Counted from the first letter of the stretch, positions 49,197 through 57,550 are shown. The stretch is DNA of 64,000 nt from Casp-actino8 sp001510455 (GCA_027592035.1 JAQCIK010000010.1:1-64000); one strand, 5' to 3'. The notes: a model not told the origin generated them from the letters alone. A program made the numbers and translations.

Positions 49197-49200
49197 CGGT
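49195..49200 (+). promoter_or_regulatory. -10 hexamer TACGGT for the gene at 49208
   Basis: TACGGT ends 7 nt before GTG 49208 and overlaps the fdhD hexamer by two bases, making a bidirectional -10. Confidence 0.5.
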
Positions 49201-49207
49201 TCGAATC

Positions 49208-50551
49208 GTGGCCGACGACGAACGCGAGATCGACGACGATCCCTCCTGGGATCTCGTCCGACCGCCCGGACAGGAAGCGATCAACCGTCGACAACCAGTG
49301 TCGGCTGAGCAGCCAGTGCTCTCGGCCGCTCAGCGCGATCCGATTCTTGCCGCCGATCCCGATGGCACCTCGTGGCTCATCCGCCCCGACGATGCGGTAT
49401 CGAAGACAGATCGAGGAACACCGGTTCTCTTCGGCATCATGACCTTCATCGCAATGGCGATCGTCGGATTGATCACGTCGATGGCTCTCACCCGTTCCAA
49501 CGAACCGGCAACGACGCCTGTTCCCGTCGTGAGTTTCTCTCCGCGCACCAGTGCACCGATCTCACCCACCTCTCGACCGGACACCACGAACGCGACCGAC
49601 ACTCCAGTAGCGGACACCGTCGACTCCACAGTGATCGGTAGCACGACCACCACCATCCCCACCGAGAGTTCGGTGGGTGCGCCGATCGTCGTGGCATCGA
49701 CCGACGGTGTGTATCTCGAATCGAGTGCCGGAACGACGCAGATCATCGAGGGAGCATTCGATGTCGTGTTGGCCGTCGGAGACGGGACCTATCTCGTACA
49801 AGCCGAGTCGGGACGAGACTTCGATCCGATCTCGACCAGTATTCGACGTGTCGCACCCGGAGGAACACCGAACACGATTCTCGAACCAGCCGATGGCGTC
49901 GACGAATGGTTCACTCTTCACGACGTCGTGGTTCGGAACGGAAGTTTCACCGCCCTGATCTCGATCGCATCGGGAAACTCCGGTGCCGATGCAACCGAGG
50001 AAATCGTGCTGGTCCCCCTCGACACCCGTGAACGTCGGACAATCCTGCTTCGCGATGCGTCTCGTTCGACGATCTCCCATCTCTCACTCGGTGGTGATCT
50101 CATCGTCGGTGAGGTCGTCGAGCGAGCCACCGACGGTCGAATGACGAACCGACCCCTGCTCCTTCGACTCGCCGACTCCGCAGACGGCTCGATCGACGTG
50201 ACCAACGTGAGTGCGACCCCGTTCGGAGTCGCCGATTCGTACACCGGATGCTTCGTCTGTCCACGCGTCTTCGGAGTCGACCCTTCCGGTGAGCGCATGG
50301 GCTGGATCGAAGGTGACCTGCTCGTCGTGATCGACGTCGCATCGACCCAACGCCTTCTTCTCGTCACGCTTCCACAGGGAACGGGAGATCAGGTGATGGG
50401 AATCGAGATCGGTGAGCGAAGTGTCCTGCTCAATCGTCGTCTCACACGTGAGGGTCCCGCTCAGAGGGCGTTGGTGATCAGCGGAGACGGGTCGATCGGA
50501 GCGTCGAACTTCTTCGGTCAGGCGTCCTTTCCCGGCGACCTGACCCGGTGA
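49208..50551 (+). CDS. Single-pass membrane protein with Thr-rich stalk and beta-rich extracellular domain
   Basis: The 447-residue protein has an acidic cytoplasmic N-terminus of about 70 residues, one membrane segment (VLFGIMTFIAMAIVGLITSMA near 72-92), a Ser/Thr/Pro stalk (to about 150), and a C-terminal domain of repeated strands (IVVASTDGVYLESSAG, VVLAVGDGTYLVQAESG) that may form a propeller. This topology is common in actinobacterial surface or signalling proteins. The family is not recognised. It has a bidirectional promoter with fdhD and converges with the ATP-grasp gene. Confidence 0.7.
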   Translation: MADDEREIDDDPSWDLVRPPGQEAINRRQPVSAEQPVLSAAQRDPILAADPDGTSWLIRPDDAVSKTDRGTPVLFGIMTFIAMAIVGLITSMALTRSNEPATTPVPVVSFSPRTSAPISPTSRPDTTNATDTPVADTVDSTVIGSTTTTIPTESSVGAPIVVASTDGVYLESSAGTTQIIEGAFDVVLAVGDGTYLVQAESGRDFDPISTSIRRVAPGGTPNTILEPADGVDEWFTLHDVVVRNGSFTALISIASGNSGADATEEIVLVPLDTRERRTILLRDASRSTISHLSLGGDLIVGEVVERATDGRMTNRPLLLRLADSADGSIDVTNVSATPFGVADSYTGCFVCPRVFGVDPSGERMGWIEGDLLVVIDVASTQRLLLVTLPQGTGDQVMGIEIGERSVLLNRRLTREGPAQRALVISGDGSIGASNFFGQASFPGDLTR

Positions 50552-50554
50552 AGC

Positions 50555-51463
50555 TCAGACCAGTAGGTCGGCGATGGCGTCAGCGGCACGCGCTGCCGCC
50601 TCGGTATCGGTCTGCAGGAAGAGAGACGGCTCGGTGAGTTCGAGTTCGACGATCTTCGGACCTTCGGGTGACGGGAGCAGGTCGACGCGGGCATAGAGAA
50701 GTCGGCCGAAACGACTCGTGAGCCAATCACTCGCCCGTTGAGCGACCTCGAGCTCGTCACGAGTCGGAGTACGACTATCGATCTGCTCACGCGCGTACAA
50801 GCCAGCTTCGAGGTCGCGCGCCGTCGCCAATAGTGGGCCTTTCGAGAACGCATGACTGAACTGCCCGGCCAGGAACACGATTCCGGTTTCACTCAGTCGA
50901 TCGACCTCGGCGAGATAGGGCTGCACCATCGCACCACGCCCCTTCGAAGTGAGGGACACGACGTGATCGACGGCCGTGTGAACGGTGGAATGCCGTTCGG
51001 TGTCGTTGCTTCCCGCACTGATGCACGGTTTCACCACGACGTCACCACTGGTCATCCACTCGTCGAGACGAGGATGCCAGATCGTCACGTCATCGACGAC
51101 CGTCGGATCGACGAACATCGTCGGCACGATCGACAATCCGGCCTCCTCGGCATCGCGCAAATAATGCTTGTCGACGTTCCAACGCATCACGTCGGCTGAA
51201 TTCTCGAGGCGCGTCACCGAGGCCACGCGATCGATCCAGCGCAGGAAGTCGACGATGAGAGGTACGTAATCCCATGTCGATCGCACCACCACGAGGGTGA
51301 ACGACGACCAATCGATCGAGGAGTCGTTCCAGACCACTTCTCGATGATCGACTCCTCGTTCGTCGAGCGCGCGTCGAAGGAGAGGCATGTCGGCGTCGAA
51401 ACCGATTGCGGCTTCAGCCGTCACCAACGCGACAGGACCCCGGGTCACCCCGGGGTCCTGCAC
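50555..51463 (-). CDS. ATP-grasp domain protein, similar to the DcsG cyclo-ligase group
   Basis: The protein (up to 302 residues) has the layout of ATP-grasp ligases: VALVTAEAAIGFDADMPLLRRAL, LVVVRSTWDYVPL, a Lys in VVKPCISAGSND, and the metal-binding VELELTEPSLFL near the end. RSTWDY and the N-terminal pattern resemble O-ureido-serine cyclo-ligase DcsG and related unassigned proteins. Substrate unknown. The GTG at 51463 lies at the edge of the hairpin 51433-51460; GTG 51448 is an alternative inside it, so the start is uncertain. It lies downstream of groL on the same strand. Confidence 0.78.
   Translation of the reverse strand: MQDPGVTRGPVALVTAEAAIGFDADMPLLRRALDERGVDHREVVWNDSSIDWSSFTLVVVRSTWDYVPLIVDFLRWIDRVASVTRLENSADVMRWNVDKHYLRDAEEAGLSIVPTMFVDPTVVDDVTIWHPRLDEWMTSGDVVVKPCISAGSNDTERHSTVHTAVDHVVSLTSKGRGAMVQPYLAEVDRLSETGIVFLAGQFSHAFSKGPLLATARDLEAGLYAREQIDSRTPTRDELEVAQRASDWLTSRFGRLLYARVDLLPSPEGPKIVELELTEPSLFLQTDTEAAARAADAIADLLV
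51433..51460 (-). terminator. 12-bp hairpin with GTGA tetraloop after groL
   Basis: CAGGACCCCGGG-TCAC-CCCGGGGTCCTG is a perfect inverted repeat 26 nt after the groL stop on the minus strand, where the loop reads GTGA (GNRA). No U-tract follows. It also covers the start of the ATP-grasp gene, so it may act as terminator or as attenuator. Confidence 0.65.
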
Positions 51464-51486
51464 GTTCGAACGAGTCGACGACTGAC

Positions 51487-53106
51487 TCAGAAGTCTTCCA
51501 TTCCGCCGCCGGGCATGCCGCCCGCAGCCGGCTCGGGCTTGTCGGCCACGACGGCTTCCGTCGTGAGGAAGAGAGCTGCGATCGACGCTGCGTTCTGCAG
51601 AGCCGAACGGGTCACCTTGGCCGCGTCGATCACACCGAGCTTCACGAGGTCGGTGTATTCGCCGGTGGCGGCATTGAGACCTTCAGAGCCCTTCAGGTTG
51701 CGAACCTTCTCGACGACGACTCCGCCCTCGAGACCGGCGTTCTCGGCGATCTGCTTGAGCGGACCCTCGAGTGACTTCGCAACCAGGCGAGCACCAGTGG
51801 CTTCGTCTCCCACCAACTTCTCGGCGGCGGCGAGAACCGCAGCCTGCGAACGAAGAAGTGCCACACCGCCACCGGGCACGACACCTTCTTCGATGGCGGC
51901 CTTGGTGGTGCTCACAGCATCCTCGATGCGGTGCTTCTTCTCCTTGAGTTCGACCTCGGTGGCCGCGCCGACCTTGAGCACGGCGACGCCACCCGACAAC
52001 TTGGCGAGACGCTCCTGGAGCTTCTCACGGTCGTAGTCGGAATCGGTGTTGTCGATCTCGGCCTTGATCTGATTGATGCGACCCTTGATGTCGTCATCGC
52101 TTCCGGCGCCTTCGACGAGAGTCGTCTCGTCCTTGGTGATGATGATCTTCTTGGCGCGGCCGAGCAGATCGAGCGTGGCGTTCTCGAGCTTGAGACCCAC
52201 CTCTTCGCTGATGACCTGACCACCGGTGAGGATCGCCATGTCCTGAAGCATCGCCTTGCGGCGCTCGCCGAAACCGGGAGCCTTGACGGCCACCGACTTG
52301 AACGTGCCACGGATCTTGTTGACGACAAGCGTGGCCAGAGCCTCGCCCTCGACGTCTTCGGCGATGATGACGAGCGGACGACCGCTCTGCATGACCTTCT
52401 CGAGCACGGCGAGCATGTCGCGCACGGTCGAGATCTTCGACGACACGAGCAGGATGTACGGGTCGTCGAGGACAGCCTCCATGCGCTCCATGTCGGTGGC
52501 GAAGTACGGCGAGATGTAGCCCTTGTCGAAGCGCATACCTTCGACGAGATCCATCTCCATGCCGAAGGTCTGGCTCTCTTCGACCGTGATGACTCCGTCC
52601 TTGCCCACCTTGTCGATGGCGTCGGAGATCATCGAACCGATCTCGGCGTCAGCGGCCGAGATGGCGGCGACCTGAGCGATCTGATCCTTGTTGTCGACTT
52701 CCTTCGCAAGATCGCGGATCGATGCGACAGCAGCGGCGACGGCGGCCTCGATGCCCTTCTTCAGGCTCATCGGGTTGGCGCCGGCGGCCACGTTGCGCAG
52801 ACCTTCGCGCACCATGCTCCAGGCGAGAACCGTCGCCGTGGTGGTTCCGTCACCGGCCACGTCGTCGGTCTTCTTCGCGACTTCCTTCACGAGTTCGGCG
52901 CCGATCTTCTCGTACGGATCCTCGAGATCGATCTCCTTCGCAATCGACACACCGTCGTTGGTGATCGTGGGGGCGCCCCACTTCTTGTCGAGCACGACGT
53001 TGCGGCCCTTGGGTCCGAGCGTGACGCGCACCGCGTCGGCCAACTTGTTCATGCCAGCTTCGAGACCGCGGCGGGCCTCTTCGTCGAACGCAATCATCTT
53101 CGCCAT
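51487..53106 (-). CDS. groL: Chaperonin GroEL (60 kDa)
   Basis: The 539-residue chaperonin is complete: MAKMIAFDEEARRGLEAGMN, the ATP site (GDGTTTATVLA), KAPGFGERRKAML, and a Gly/Met-rich C-terminal tail (GGMPGGGMEDF). It folds proteins in a double ring. ATG 53106 is chosen because AAGGGAAA lies just upstream; the upstream extension covers the promoter. A CIRCE element for HrcA lies at 53214-53240. No groES is adjacent, so this is a stand-alone groEL as in the actinobacterial groEL2 arrangement. Confidence 0.97.
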   Translation of the reverse strand: MAKMIAFDEEARRGLEAGMNKLADAVRVTLGPKGRNVVLDKKWGAPTITNDGVSIAKEIDLEDPYEKIGAELVKEVAKKTDDVAGDGTTTATVLAWSMVREGLRNVAAGANPMSLKKGIEAAVAAAVASIRDLAKEVDNKDQIAQVAAISAADAEIGSMISDAIDKVGKDGVITVEESQTFGMEMDLVEGMRFDKGYISPYFATDMERMEAVLDDPYILLVSSKISTVRDMLAVLEKVMQSGRPLVIIAEDVEGEALATLVVNKIRGTFKSVAVKAPGFGERRKAMLQDMAILTGGQVISEEVGLKLENATLDLLGRAKKIIITKDETTLVEGAGSDDDIKGRINQIKAEIDNTDSDYDREKLQERLAKLSGGVAVLKVGAATEVELKEKKHRIEDAVSTTKAAIEEGVVPGGGVALLRSQAAVLAAAEKLVGDEATGARLVAKSLEGPLKQIAENAGLEGGVVVEKVRNLKGSEGLNAATGEYTDLVKLGVIDAAKVTRSALQNAASIAALFLTTEAVVADKPEPAAGGMPGGGMEDF

Positions 53107-53208
53107 CGTGTTTCCCTTTCGTCGGAGATGTGTGTTGTGAGAACGGGCGAGTGGGCCGGTTCGCTCGACCGGGGGGTGGCCGGCGAACCGTTCGCACTCG
53201 ACTCTCGC

Positions 53209-53240
53209 GAGTGCTAGCACTCTATTGAGACGAGTGCTAA
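53209..53240. promoter_or_regulatory. CIRCE operator (HrcA) with an extra half-site
   Basis: CTAGCACTC-N9-GAGTGCTAA (53214-53240) matches the CIRCE consensus except for one end base. The left arm is also part of a 14-bp palindrome GAGTGCTAGCACTC (53209-53222), so a third half-site overlaps the operator. It lies about 105 nt upstream of groL and should mediate heat-shock control by HrcA. Confidence 0.9.
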
Positions 53241-53307
53241 GCGACAACCGACGAGTCCTGAGACTCCGACGAATGCCTCCGACTCCGATCGGACCGTTCG
53301 TACCCCC

Positions 53308-53313
53308 TACGCT
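53308..53313 (+). promoter_or_regulatory. -10 hexamer TACGCT for the FAD oxidoreductase gene
   Basis: TACGCT ends 8 nt before ATG 53322: leaderless pattern. Confidence 0.45.
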
Positions 53314-53321
53314 CGGGTTTC

Positions 53322-54788
53322 ATGGACGTCGTCGTCGTGGGGGGTGGGGTCTCCGGACTCTCGTCCGCCCTCAAATTGAGCCGGGCCGGCCACCAGGTCA
53401 CCGTGATCGAGCGCGACGACACCCCGATGCCCGATTCCCCCGACCAGGCCTTCTTCTGGGATCGCCGTGGGGCGCCGCAGGTCCGCCACAGCCACGCCTT
53501 TTTGGCCCGGCTCGTCACCCTGCTGAAGGCCAACGAACCCGATGTGGTGGCCCGTCTCTACGAGGCCGGGGCGACCGAGCTGCGGTTCGGGGAGGATCTG
53601 CCGCCAACGATGACCAACTACTCCCCCGAGGCGGGCGACGACGAACTCACGATGCTCACCTGCCGGCGCACGACATTCGAGTGGGTGTTGCGCCGGGTGG
53701 TCCTCGACGAGGGTCGCGTGCGATTCCAGGTGGGCGTCGGAGTGAACGGTCTCGTGCATCGCTCCGACCCCGAGACCGGTCTCCCGCACGTCCTCGGTGT
53801 CCGCCTGGAAGACGGTTCGGAGCGTCATGCCGATCTGGTGGTCGTGGCCGGTGGACGACGTTCGGTTCTCCCCGAGTGGCTCGACGACATCGGTGCGGGT
53901 CCGGTTCCCGAGTTCGTCGAAGACACCGGCATCGTCTACACATCGCGGTTCTACAGACTGAAGCCCGACGCCACGTATCCGCCGCGTAGCGGTCCCATCG
54001 GTGGTGATCTCGGTTACATCAAGTACGGCGTGTTCGTGGGCGACAATCGCACGTTCTCGATCACGTTGGCCGCTCCCACCGACGACTCCGACTTGCGTAC
54101 TCGGCTCGCCGATCCGGTCGTGTTCGACGAAGCAGCTCGTCAGTTGGTCACCACGGCGCCGTATCTCGACGGTCGTGCCGAACCGATCGTCGACGACGTT
54201 TACGTGATGGCTGGCTTGCTGAATCGTCATCGTGAATACGTCGTCGACGGACGTCCGTTGGTTCTCGGCTTGCTCCCGGTGGGTGATGCCGTGATCTGCA
54301 CCAACCCGCTCTACGGACGTGGATGTTCGATCGGCTACTGGGGAGCACATCTCATGTGCGAATCACTCGAGAAGTTCCCAGGCGGCACGACGAAGGAATT
54401 GTTCGATCTGGCCGTCGATTACGACGCTGCGATCGGTCGCGAGATCGTGCCGTGGTACCGATCGGGTGTCGAGCAGGACGCCGAAGCACGTCGAGTGGCG
54501 GCAGCGTTGCTTCGTGGCGACGATCCCGACGGCGACACCTCCGATCCGAAGACGATGATGCGCTCGGTGATGCGGGAGGGATTGCTGCCGGCGCTGCGGA
54601 GCGATGCAGTGGTGTTACGGGCGTTCATGCGAACACTGAATCTCATGAGCGCACCCGACGCACTGATGAAGGATGCGGACGTCATGAATCGGGTGTTCGC
54701 CGTGTGGCAGGACCGGGAGAACCGTCCGGCCGAGGTTCCGATGGGCCCGAAGAAGCGCTCCGACTTCCTCGCCCTCCTCCCTGCGTAA
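53322..54788 (+). CDS. FAD-dependent oxidoreductase / monooxygenase
   Basis: The 488-residue protein starts MDVVVVGGGVSGLSSALKLSRAGHQVTVIERDD, a full FAD-binding GxGxxG fingerprint with the terminal acidic residues. A second conserved segment (VLGLLPVGDAVICTNPLYGRGCSIGYW) matches the GD motif of the p-hydroxybenzoate-hydroxylase/epoxidase class. It probably hydroxylates, epoxidises or desaturates a small lipid-like substrate. The substrate is not known. It stands alone, with a palindromic element after it. Confidence 0.85.
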   Translation: MDVVVVGGGVSGLSSALKLSRAGHQVTVIERDDTPMPDSPDQAFFWDRRGAPQVRHSHAFLARLVTLLKANEPDVVARLYEAGATELRFGEDLPPTMTNYSPEAGDDELTMLTCRRTTFEWVLRRVVLDEGRVRFQVGVGVNGLVHRSDPETGLPHVLGVRLEDGSERHADLVVVAGGRRSVLPEWLDDIGAGPVPEFVEDTGIVYTSRFYRLKPDATYPPRSGPIGGDLGYIKYGVFVGDNRTFSITLAAPTDDSDLRTRLADPVVFDEAARQLVTTAPYLDGRAEPIVDDVYVMAGLLNRHREYVVDGRPLVLGLLPVGDAVICTNPLYGRGCSIGYWGAHLMCESLEKFPGGTTKELFDLAVDYDAAIGREIVPWYRSGVEQDAEARRVAAALLRGDDPDGDTSDPKTMMRSVMREGLLPALRSDAVVLRAFMRTLNLMSAPDALMKDADVMNRVFAVWQDRENRPAEVPMGPKKRSDFLALLPA

Positions 54789-54794
54789 TTCACC

Positions 54795-54842
54795 CACTCT
54801 GTACAGTTCACGACACCTAGAGGTAGCCAGCGCTACAGAGTG
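54795..54842. terminator. Inverted repeat between convergent genes, possible two-way terminator
   Basis: CACTCTGTA (54795-54803) and TACAGAGTG (54834-54842) pair perfectly around 30 nt that contain an inner ACCT-AG-AGGT hairpin. It lies 7 nt after the oxidoreductase stop and before the stop of the moaD-like gene. Confidence 0.45.
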
Positions 54843-54861
54843 CGCGAAAAGTGGGGGGAAA

Positions 54862-55137
54862 TCAGCCGCCGGCGACGGCGGGGATGATGCTCACGGTCTC
54901 GCCGTCAGGAACCGGCGTCTCCATCCCCTGCAGGTACCGAACGTCGTCATCGGCCACGAACAGGTTCACGAAACGACGCTGGTTCCCCTCCTCGTCGAAC
55001 AGCCGATCACGAAAACCGGGATGGGCCGTATCGAGAGCATCGAGGACCTCTCGCAAGGTGCCCCCGTCCACCTGAACGGTCGAGTTGCCACCCGACAACG
55101 GACGAAGGGTCGTGGGAATACGCACGGTCACAGCCAT
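54862..55137 (-). CDS. MoaD/ThiS-family sulfur-carrier protein
   Basis: The 91-residue protein has the ubiquitin-like fold pattern of MoaD: VTVRIPTTLRPLSGG, LREVLDALDTAHPGFRDRL, RFVNLFVADDDVRYL, and ends in VSIIPAVAGG with the C-terminal Gly-Gly that is thiocarboxylated. It donates sulfur for molybdopterin, or for another pathway such as cysteine or tungstopterin. No moaE or moeB gene is adjacent. TAGGGT lies 6 nt before ATG 55137. Confidence 0.9.
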   Translation of the reverse strand: MAVTVRIPTTLRPLSGGNSTVQVDGGTLREVLDALDTAHPGFRDRLFDEEGNQRRFVNLFVADDDVRYLQGMETPVPDGETVSIIPAVAGG

Positions 55138-55143
55138 GCCGAA

Positions 55144-55149
55144 ACCCTA
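55144..55149 (-). promoter_or_regulatory. -10 hexamer TAGGGT for the MoaD-like gene
   Basis: TAGGGT on the minus strand ends 6 nt before ATG 55137: leaderless pattern. Confidence 0.5.
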
Positions 55150-55184
55150 CCGAGTGAGTCAGGTTTTCTCCACCTCGACGAACG

Positions 55185-55514
55185 TCAGCCAAGGGCGCAC
55201 TTATTGAGTGCCTTGGTGAGTTCCACCATGGCCTCGTCGCCGATCGCGGTGTACGCAGCGTCCTCGGCGTCGTAGTCGTACGTCTCGTACGCCTCGTATG
55301 CCTGCAACAACAGCGTCGCCATCTCGTCATCGACCTTCTTGTGCTCCTTCAGAACGCACTCGGGATTCGACGGCGAATAGATGCGGATGTACGTCTCGGC
55401 TGCGGCCACCTGATCGCCACTCGGCTCGGAATCCCCTCCTCCACACGCCGATATTCCGGCCACGAGAAGCAGCGAAGCGAACGCACCCAACACACCACCA
55501 ACTCGACGAGACAC
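55185..55514 (-). CDS. Small lipoprotein, hypothetical
   Basis: The 109-residue product has a lipoprotein signal (LGAFASLLLVAGISACGGGDS, lipobox ISAC) and a helical, acidic mature part with two more cysteines (NPECVLK, NKCALG) that may form a disulfide. The family is not recognised. GTG 55514 is chosen because AAGGAA lies 6 nt upstream and the signal peptide starts there. It is divergent from the glycerate kinase gene. Confidence 0.7.
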   Translation of the reverse strand: MSRRVGGVLGAFASLLLVAGISACGGGDSEPSGDQVAAAETYIRIYSPSNPECVLKEHKKVDDEMATLLLQAYEAYETYDYDAEDAAYTAIGDEAMVELTKALNKCALG

Positions 55515-55586
55515 GATGTTCCTTTCCGGTCGCCCTTCGGCGATCCGCTCGAAGTCGAACAGTAGTGCGAGTGCGAGACTGAGCAC

Positions 55587-56612
55587 ATGAAGGTCGTGGC
55601 CGCGGTCGACAAGTTCAAGGGCACCGCATCGGCCGTGGCCGTCGCGCAAGCGATCGGTCACGCCAGCTGGGAACTCGGCCACGACTGCATCGAGTTGGCT
55701 CTCGCCGATGGTGGCGAAGGAACACTCGAGGCTCTCGGAGGACCCAACCGCACCTCCACGGTCACCGGTCCACTCGGTGACCCGGTCGAGGCCGAATGGC
55801 GGTTCCACCGCGGCACAGCCGTCATCGAGATGGCCCGCGCCTCCGGACTCACCCTCGCCGGGGGACCCGAACTGAACGACCCGATCGCCGCGTCCACCAC
55901 CGGCACCGGCGAATTGATCGACAAAGCACTCGACCTCGGTGCCGAGCGCATCATCGTGTGTCTCGGTGGTTCGGCGACGACCGATGGCGGACTCGGCGCC
56001 GTACGCGCCATTCATGCTCCGGCCCGTTTACGAGGCGTCGAATTCCTCGTCGCCTGTGACGTGGAGACCCTCTTCCTCGAAGCACCGCGCGAGTTCGGTC
56101 CGCAGAAGGGAGCGACCGCGCGGCAGATCCGTCTCCTCGAATCCCGTCTCGAACGACTCGTGCAGCTCTACAAGGAGACGCATGGCATCGACGTGTCGGC
56201 CACGCCCGGTGCCGGTGCCGCCGGTGGACTCGCCGGCGGTCTCCTGGCCCTCGGTGCCACCTTGATCCCTGGCTTCGACATGGTCGCCGACGAGGTCGGC
56301 CTGCACGATCACGTGCGCGATGCCGACGTCGTGATCACCGGGGAGGGTCAGCTCGACTTCACCAGTTTCGAGGGCAAGGTCGTCGGTGGCGTCGTCGATC
56401 TCGCTCGAGCGGCCCGAGTTCCCGTGGGCGTCATCTGCGGTCGGATCGATCCGAGTGCGCACGACGCAACACAATTCGAGGACATCACCGCCGGAGTGAT
56501 GGCACTCGCCGACAACTTCGGCGTCGAACGAGCCATGCGCGAACCGTTGTGGTGCATCGAACAGGCCGCTCTCGACCTGTTACGAACGATCAGCCCGTCG
56601 TCGTCTCGGTGA
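55587..56612 (+). CDS. Glycerate kinase (GlxK/GarK family)
   Basis: The 341-residue protein has the family N-terminus MKVVAAVDKFKGTASAVAVA, LADGGEGTLEALGG, IIVCLGGSATTDGGLGAV and PGAGAAGGLAGGLLALGA. It phosphorylates D-glycerate to 2-phosphoglycerate, linking glyoxylate or serine breakdown to glycolysis. Length is slightly below the usual 370-380. It stands alone with no glyoxylate genes near. The 3' end overlaps the convergent LytR_C gene by 23 nt. Confidence 0.93.
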   Translation: MKVVAAVDKFKGTASAVAVAQAIGHASWELGHDCIELALADGGEGTLEALGGPNRTSTVTGPLGDPVEAEWRFHRGTAVIEMARASGLTLAGGPELNDPIAASTTGTGELIDKALDLGAERIIVCLGGSATTDGGLGAVRAIHAPARLRGVEFLVACDVETLFLEAPREFGPQKGATARQIRLLESRLERLVQLYKETHGIDVSATPGAGAAGGLAGGLLALGATLIPGFDMVADEVGLHDHVRDADVVITGEGQLDFTSFEGKVVGGVVDLARAARVPVGVICGRIDPSAHDATQFEDITAGVMALADNFGVERAMREPLWCIEQAALDLLRTISPSSSR

Positions 56613-57210
56613 CGGCCGGATCAGCCGTGGGCAGCGCACCGGGCAGCAACTTGCCGGCCAGATCGGTGCCGAGCATCACGAGAACGGTGGCCTCACCGAG
56701 GTCACCCGACTCGACCGGAGCAGGAGTGGCGACCGGCTGAGTGGCCACACCACCGAGAACCTGCGACACCGCGGCCGCACCCGACTCGAAACCGGGCACG
56801 TAATACACGACGGTCACCGTTTGCTTACCGACGGTTTCGGCGGCGTTGGTAGCCGGTTGCTGCACGATGAATCCCTGCGCCTGCAAAGCCGTGCTCATCT
56901 GACCGGCGCTGCCCGACACACCCGATGCGTTCGCCACGAGCACCTTGTATCCCGTGCGCGGCAACGTGGTGGTGGACACCATCACATCGGTGGAGTCGGA
57001 GGGAACTTCGTCGGTGGATGCGGGCTGCGTCTCGACCGGACCGGTGGCGACACCGCCATCGCGATCACGGTTGATGTCGCGCAGGATGAGGAATCCGAGC
57101 AGAACGGCAATAGCCGCCACGATGATGCCGAGTGTCGTCGACACACCGACCCCACCCGAACGCTGTCCGGGCCGAGCCGTCCGAGATCCGGTTGGCTGTT
57201 CGTCACTCAT
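56590..57210 (-). CDS. LytR C-terminal-domain (LytR_C) membrane protein
   Basis: The 206-residue protein has a cytoplasmic N-terminus, one membrane segment (VSTTLGIIVAAIAVLLGFLIL), a Pro/Thr linker, and a LytR_C domain (YKVLVANASGVSGSAGQMSTALQAQGF). LytR_C domains occur in cell-wall ligase relatives and in free-standing form in actinobacteria. It overlaps the DUF3263 gene upstream by ATGA, a pair that recurs in actinobacteria. A role in wall-glycopolymer attachment is inferred. Confidence 0.85.
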   Translation of the reverse strand: MSDEQPTGSRTARPGQRSGGVGVSTTLGIIVAAIAVLLGFLILRDINRDRDGGVATGPVETQPASTDEVPSDSTDVMVSTTTLPRTGYKVLVANASGVSGSAGQMSTALQAQGFIVQQPATNAAETVGKQTVTVVYYVPGFESGAAAVSQVLGGVATQPVATPAPVESGDLGEATVLVMLGTDLAGKLLPGALPTADPAVTETTTG

Positions 57211-57467
57211 GCCTGTACACCTCCCGTCTCGGTGTTTCCATCGAGCCGCATCCGACGCCGACGTTCCCGGGCCCGTTGCAGACGCCGGACCACGAGCGGG
57301 TCGTGGGCCAGGGCCTCCGGACTGTCGAGAAGTCGGTTGAGTTCACCGTAATACTCGTCGGCGGAGCACTGGAACCGCTCCCGAAGCATCTGGTCCTTCA
57401 CCCCGTCTTCGGTCCACCAGCCCCTTTCGAAATCGAGGATTGCCTTCTCTCGTTCGGTCAGGGCCAT
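57207..57467 (-). CDS. DUF3263 family protein
   Basis: The 86-residue protein matches DUF3263: LTEREKAILDFERGWW near the start, KDQMLRERFQCSADEYYGELNRLLD, and LVVRRLQRARERRRR. The pattern is a small helical, basic protein that may bind nucleic acid; the function is unknown. It is specific to actinobacteria and is typically followed, as here, by a LytR_C gene. Confidence 0.88.
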   Translation of the reverse strand: MALTEREKAILDFERGWWTEDGVKDQMLRERFQCSADEYYGELNRLLDSPEALAHDPLVVRRLQRARERRRRMRLDGNTETGGVQA

Positions 57468-57537
57468 TCGTCAAGCCTGCCCGTTTCGCGCCCCGATGAC
57501 AAGCACCCTGGGCGTGCCCCATTCGCTGTCGGGCCAG

Positions 57538-57543
57538 TACTGT
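57538..57543 (+). promoter_or_regulatory. -10 hexamer TACTGT for udk
   Basis: TACTGT ends 7 nt before ATG 57551: leaderless pattern. Confidence 0.5.
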
Positions 57544-57550
57544 CGCGTCG

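Noticed and set aside
51931..53217. Long plus-strand frame opposite groL
   Set aside because: Shadow of GroEL codon usage; rich in His, Asp and Arg, with no motif.
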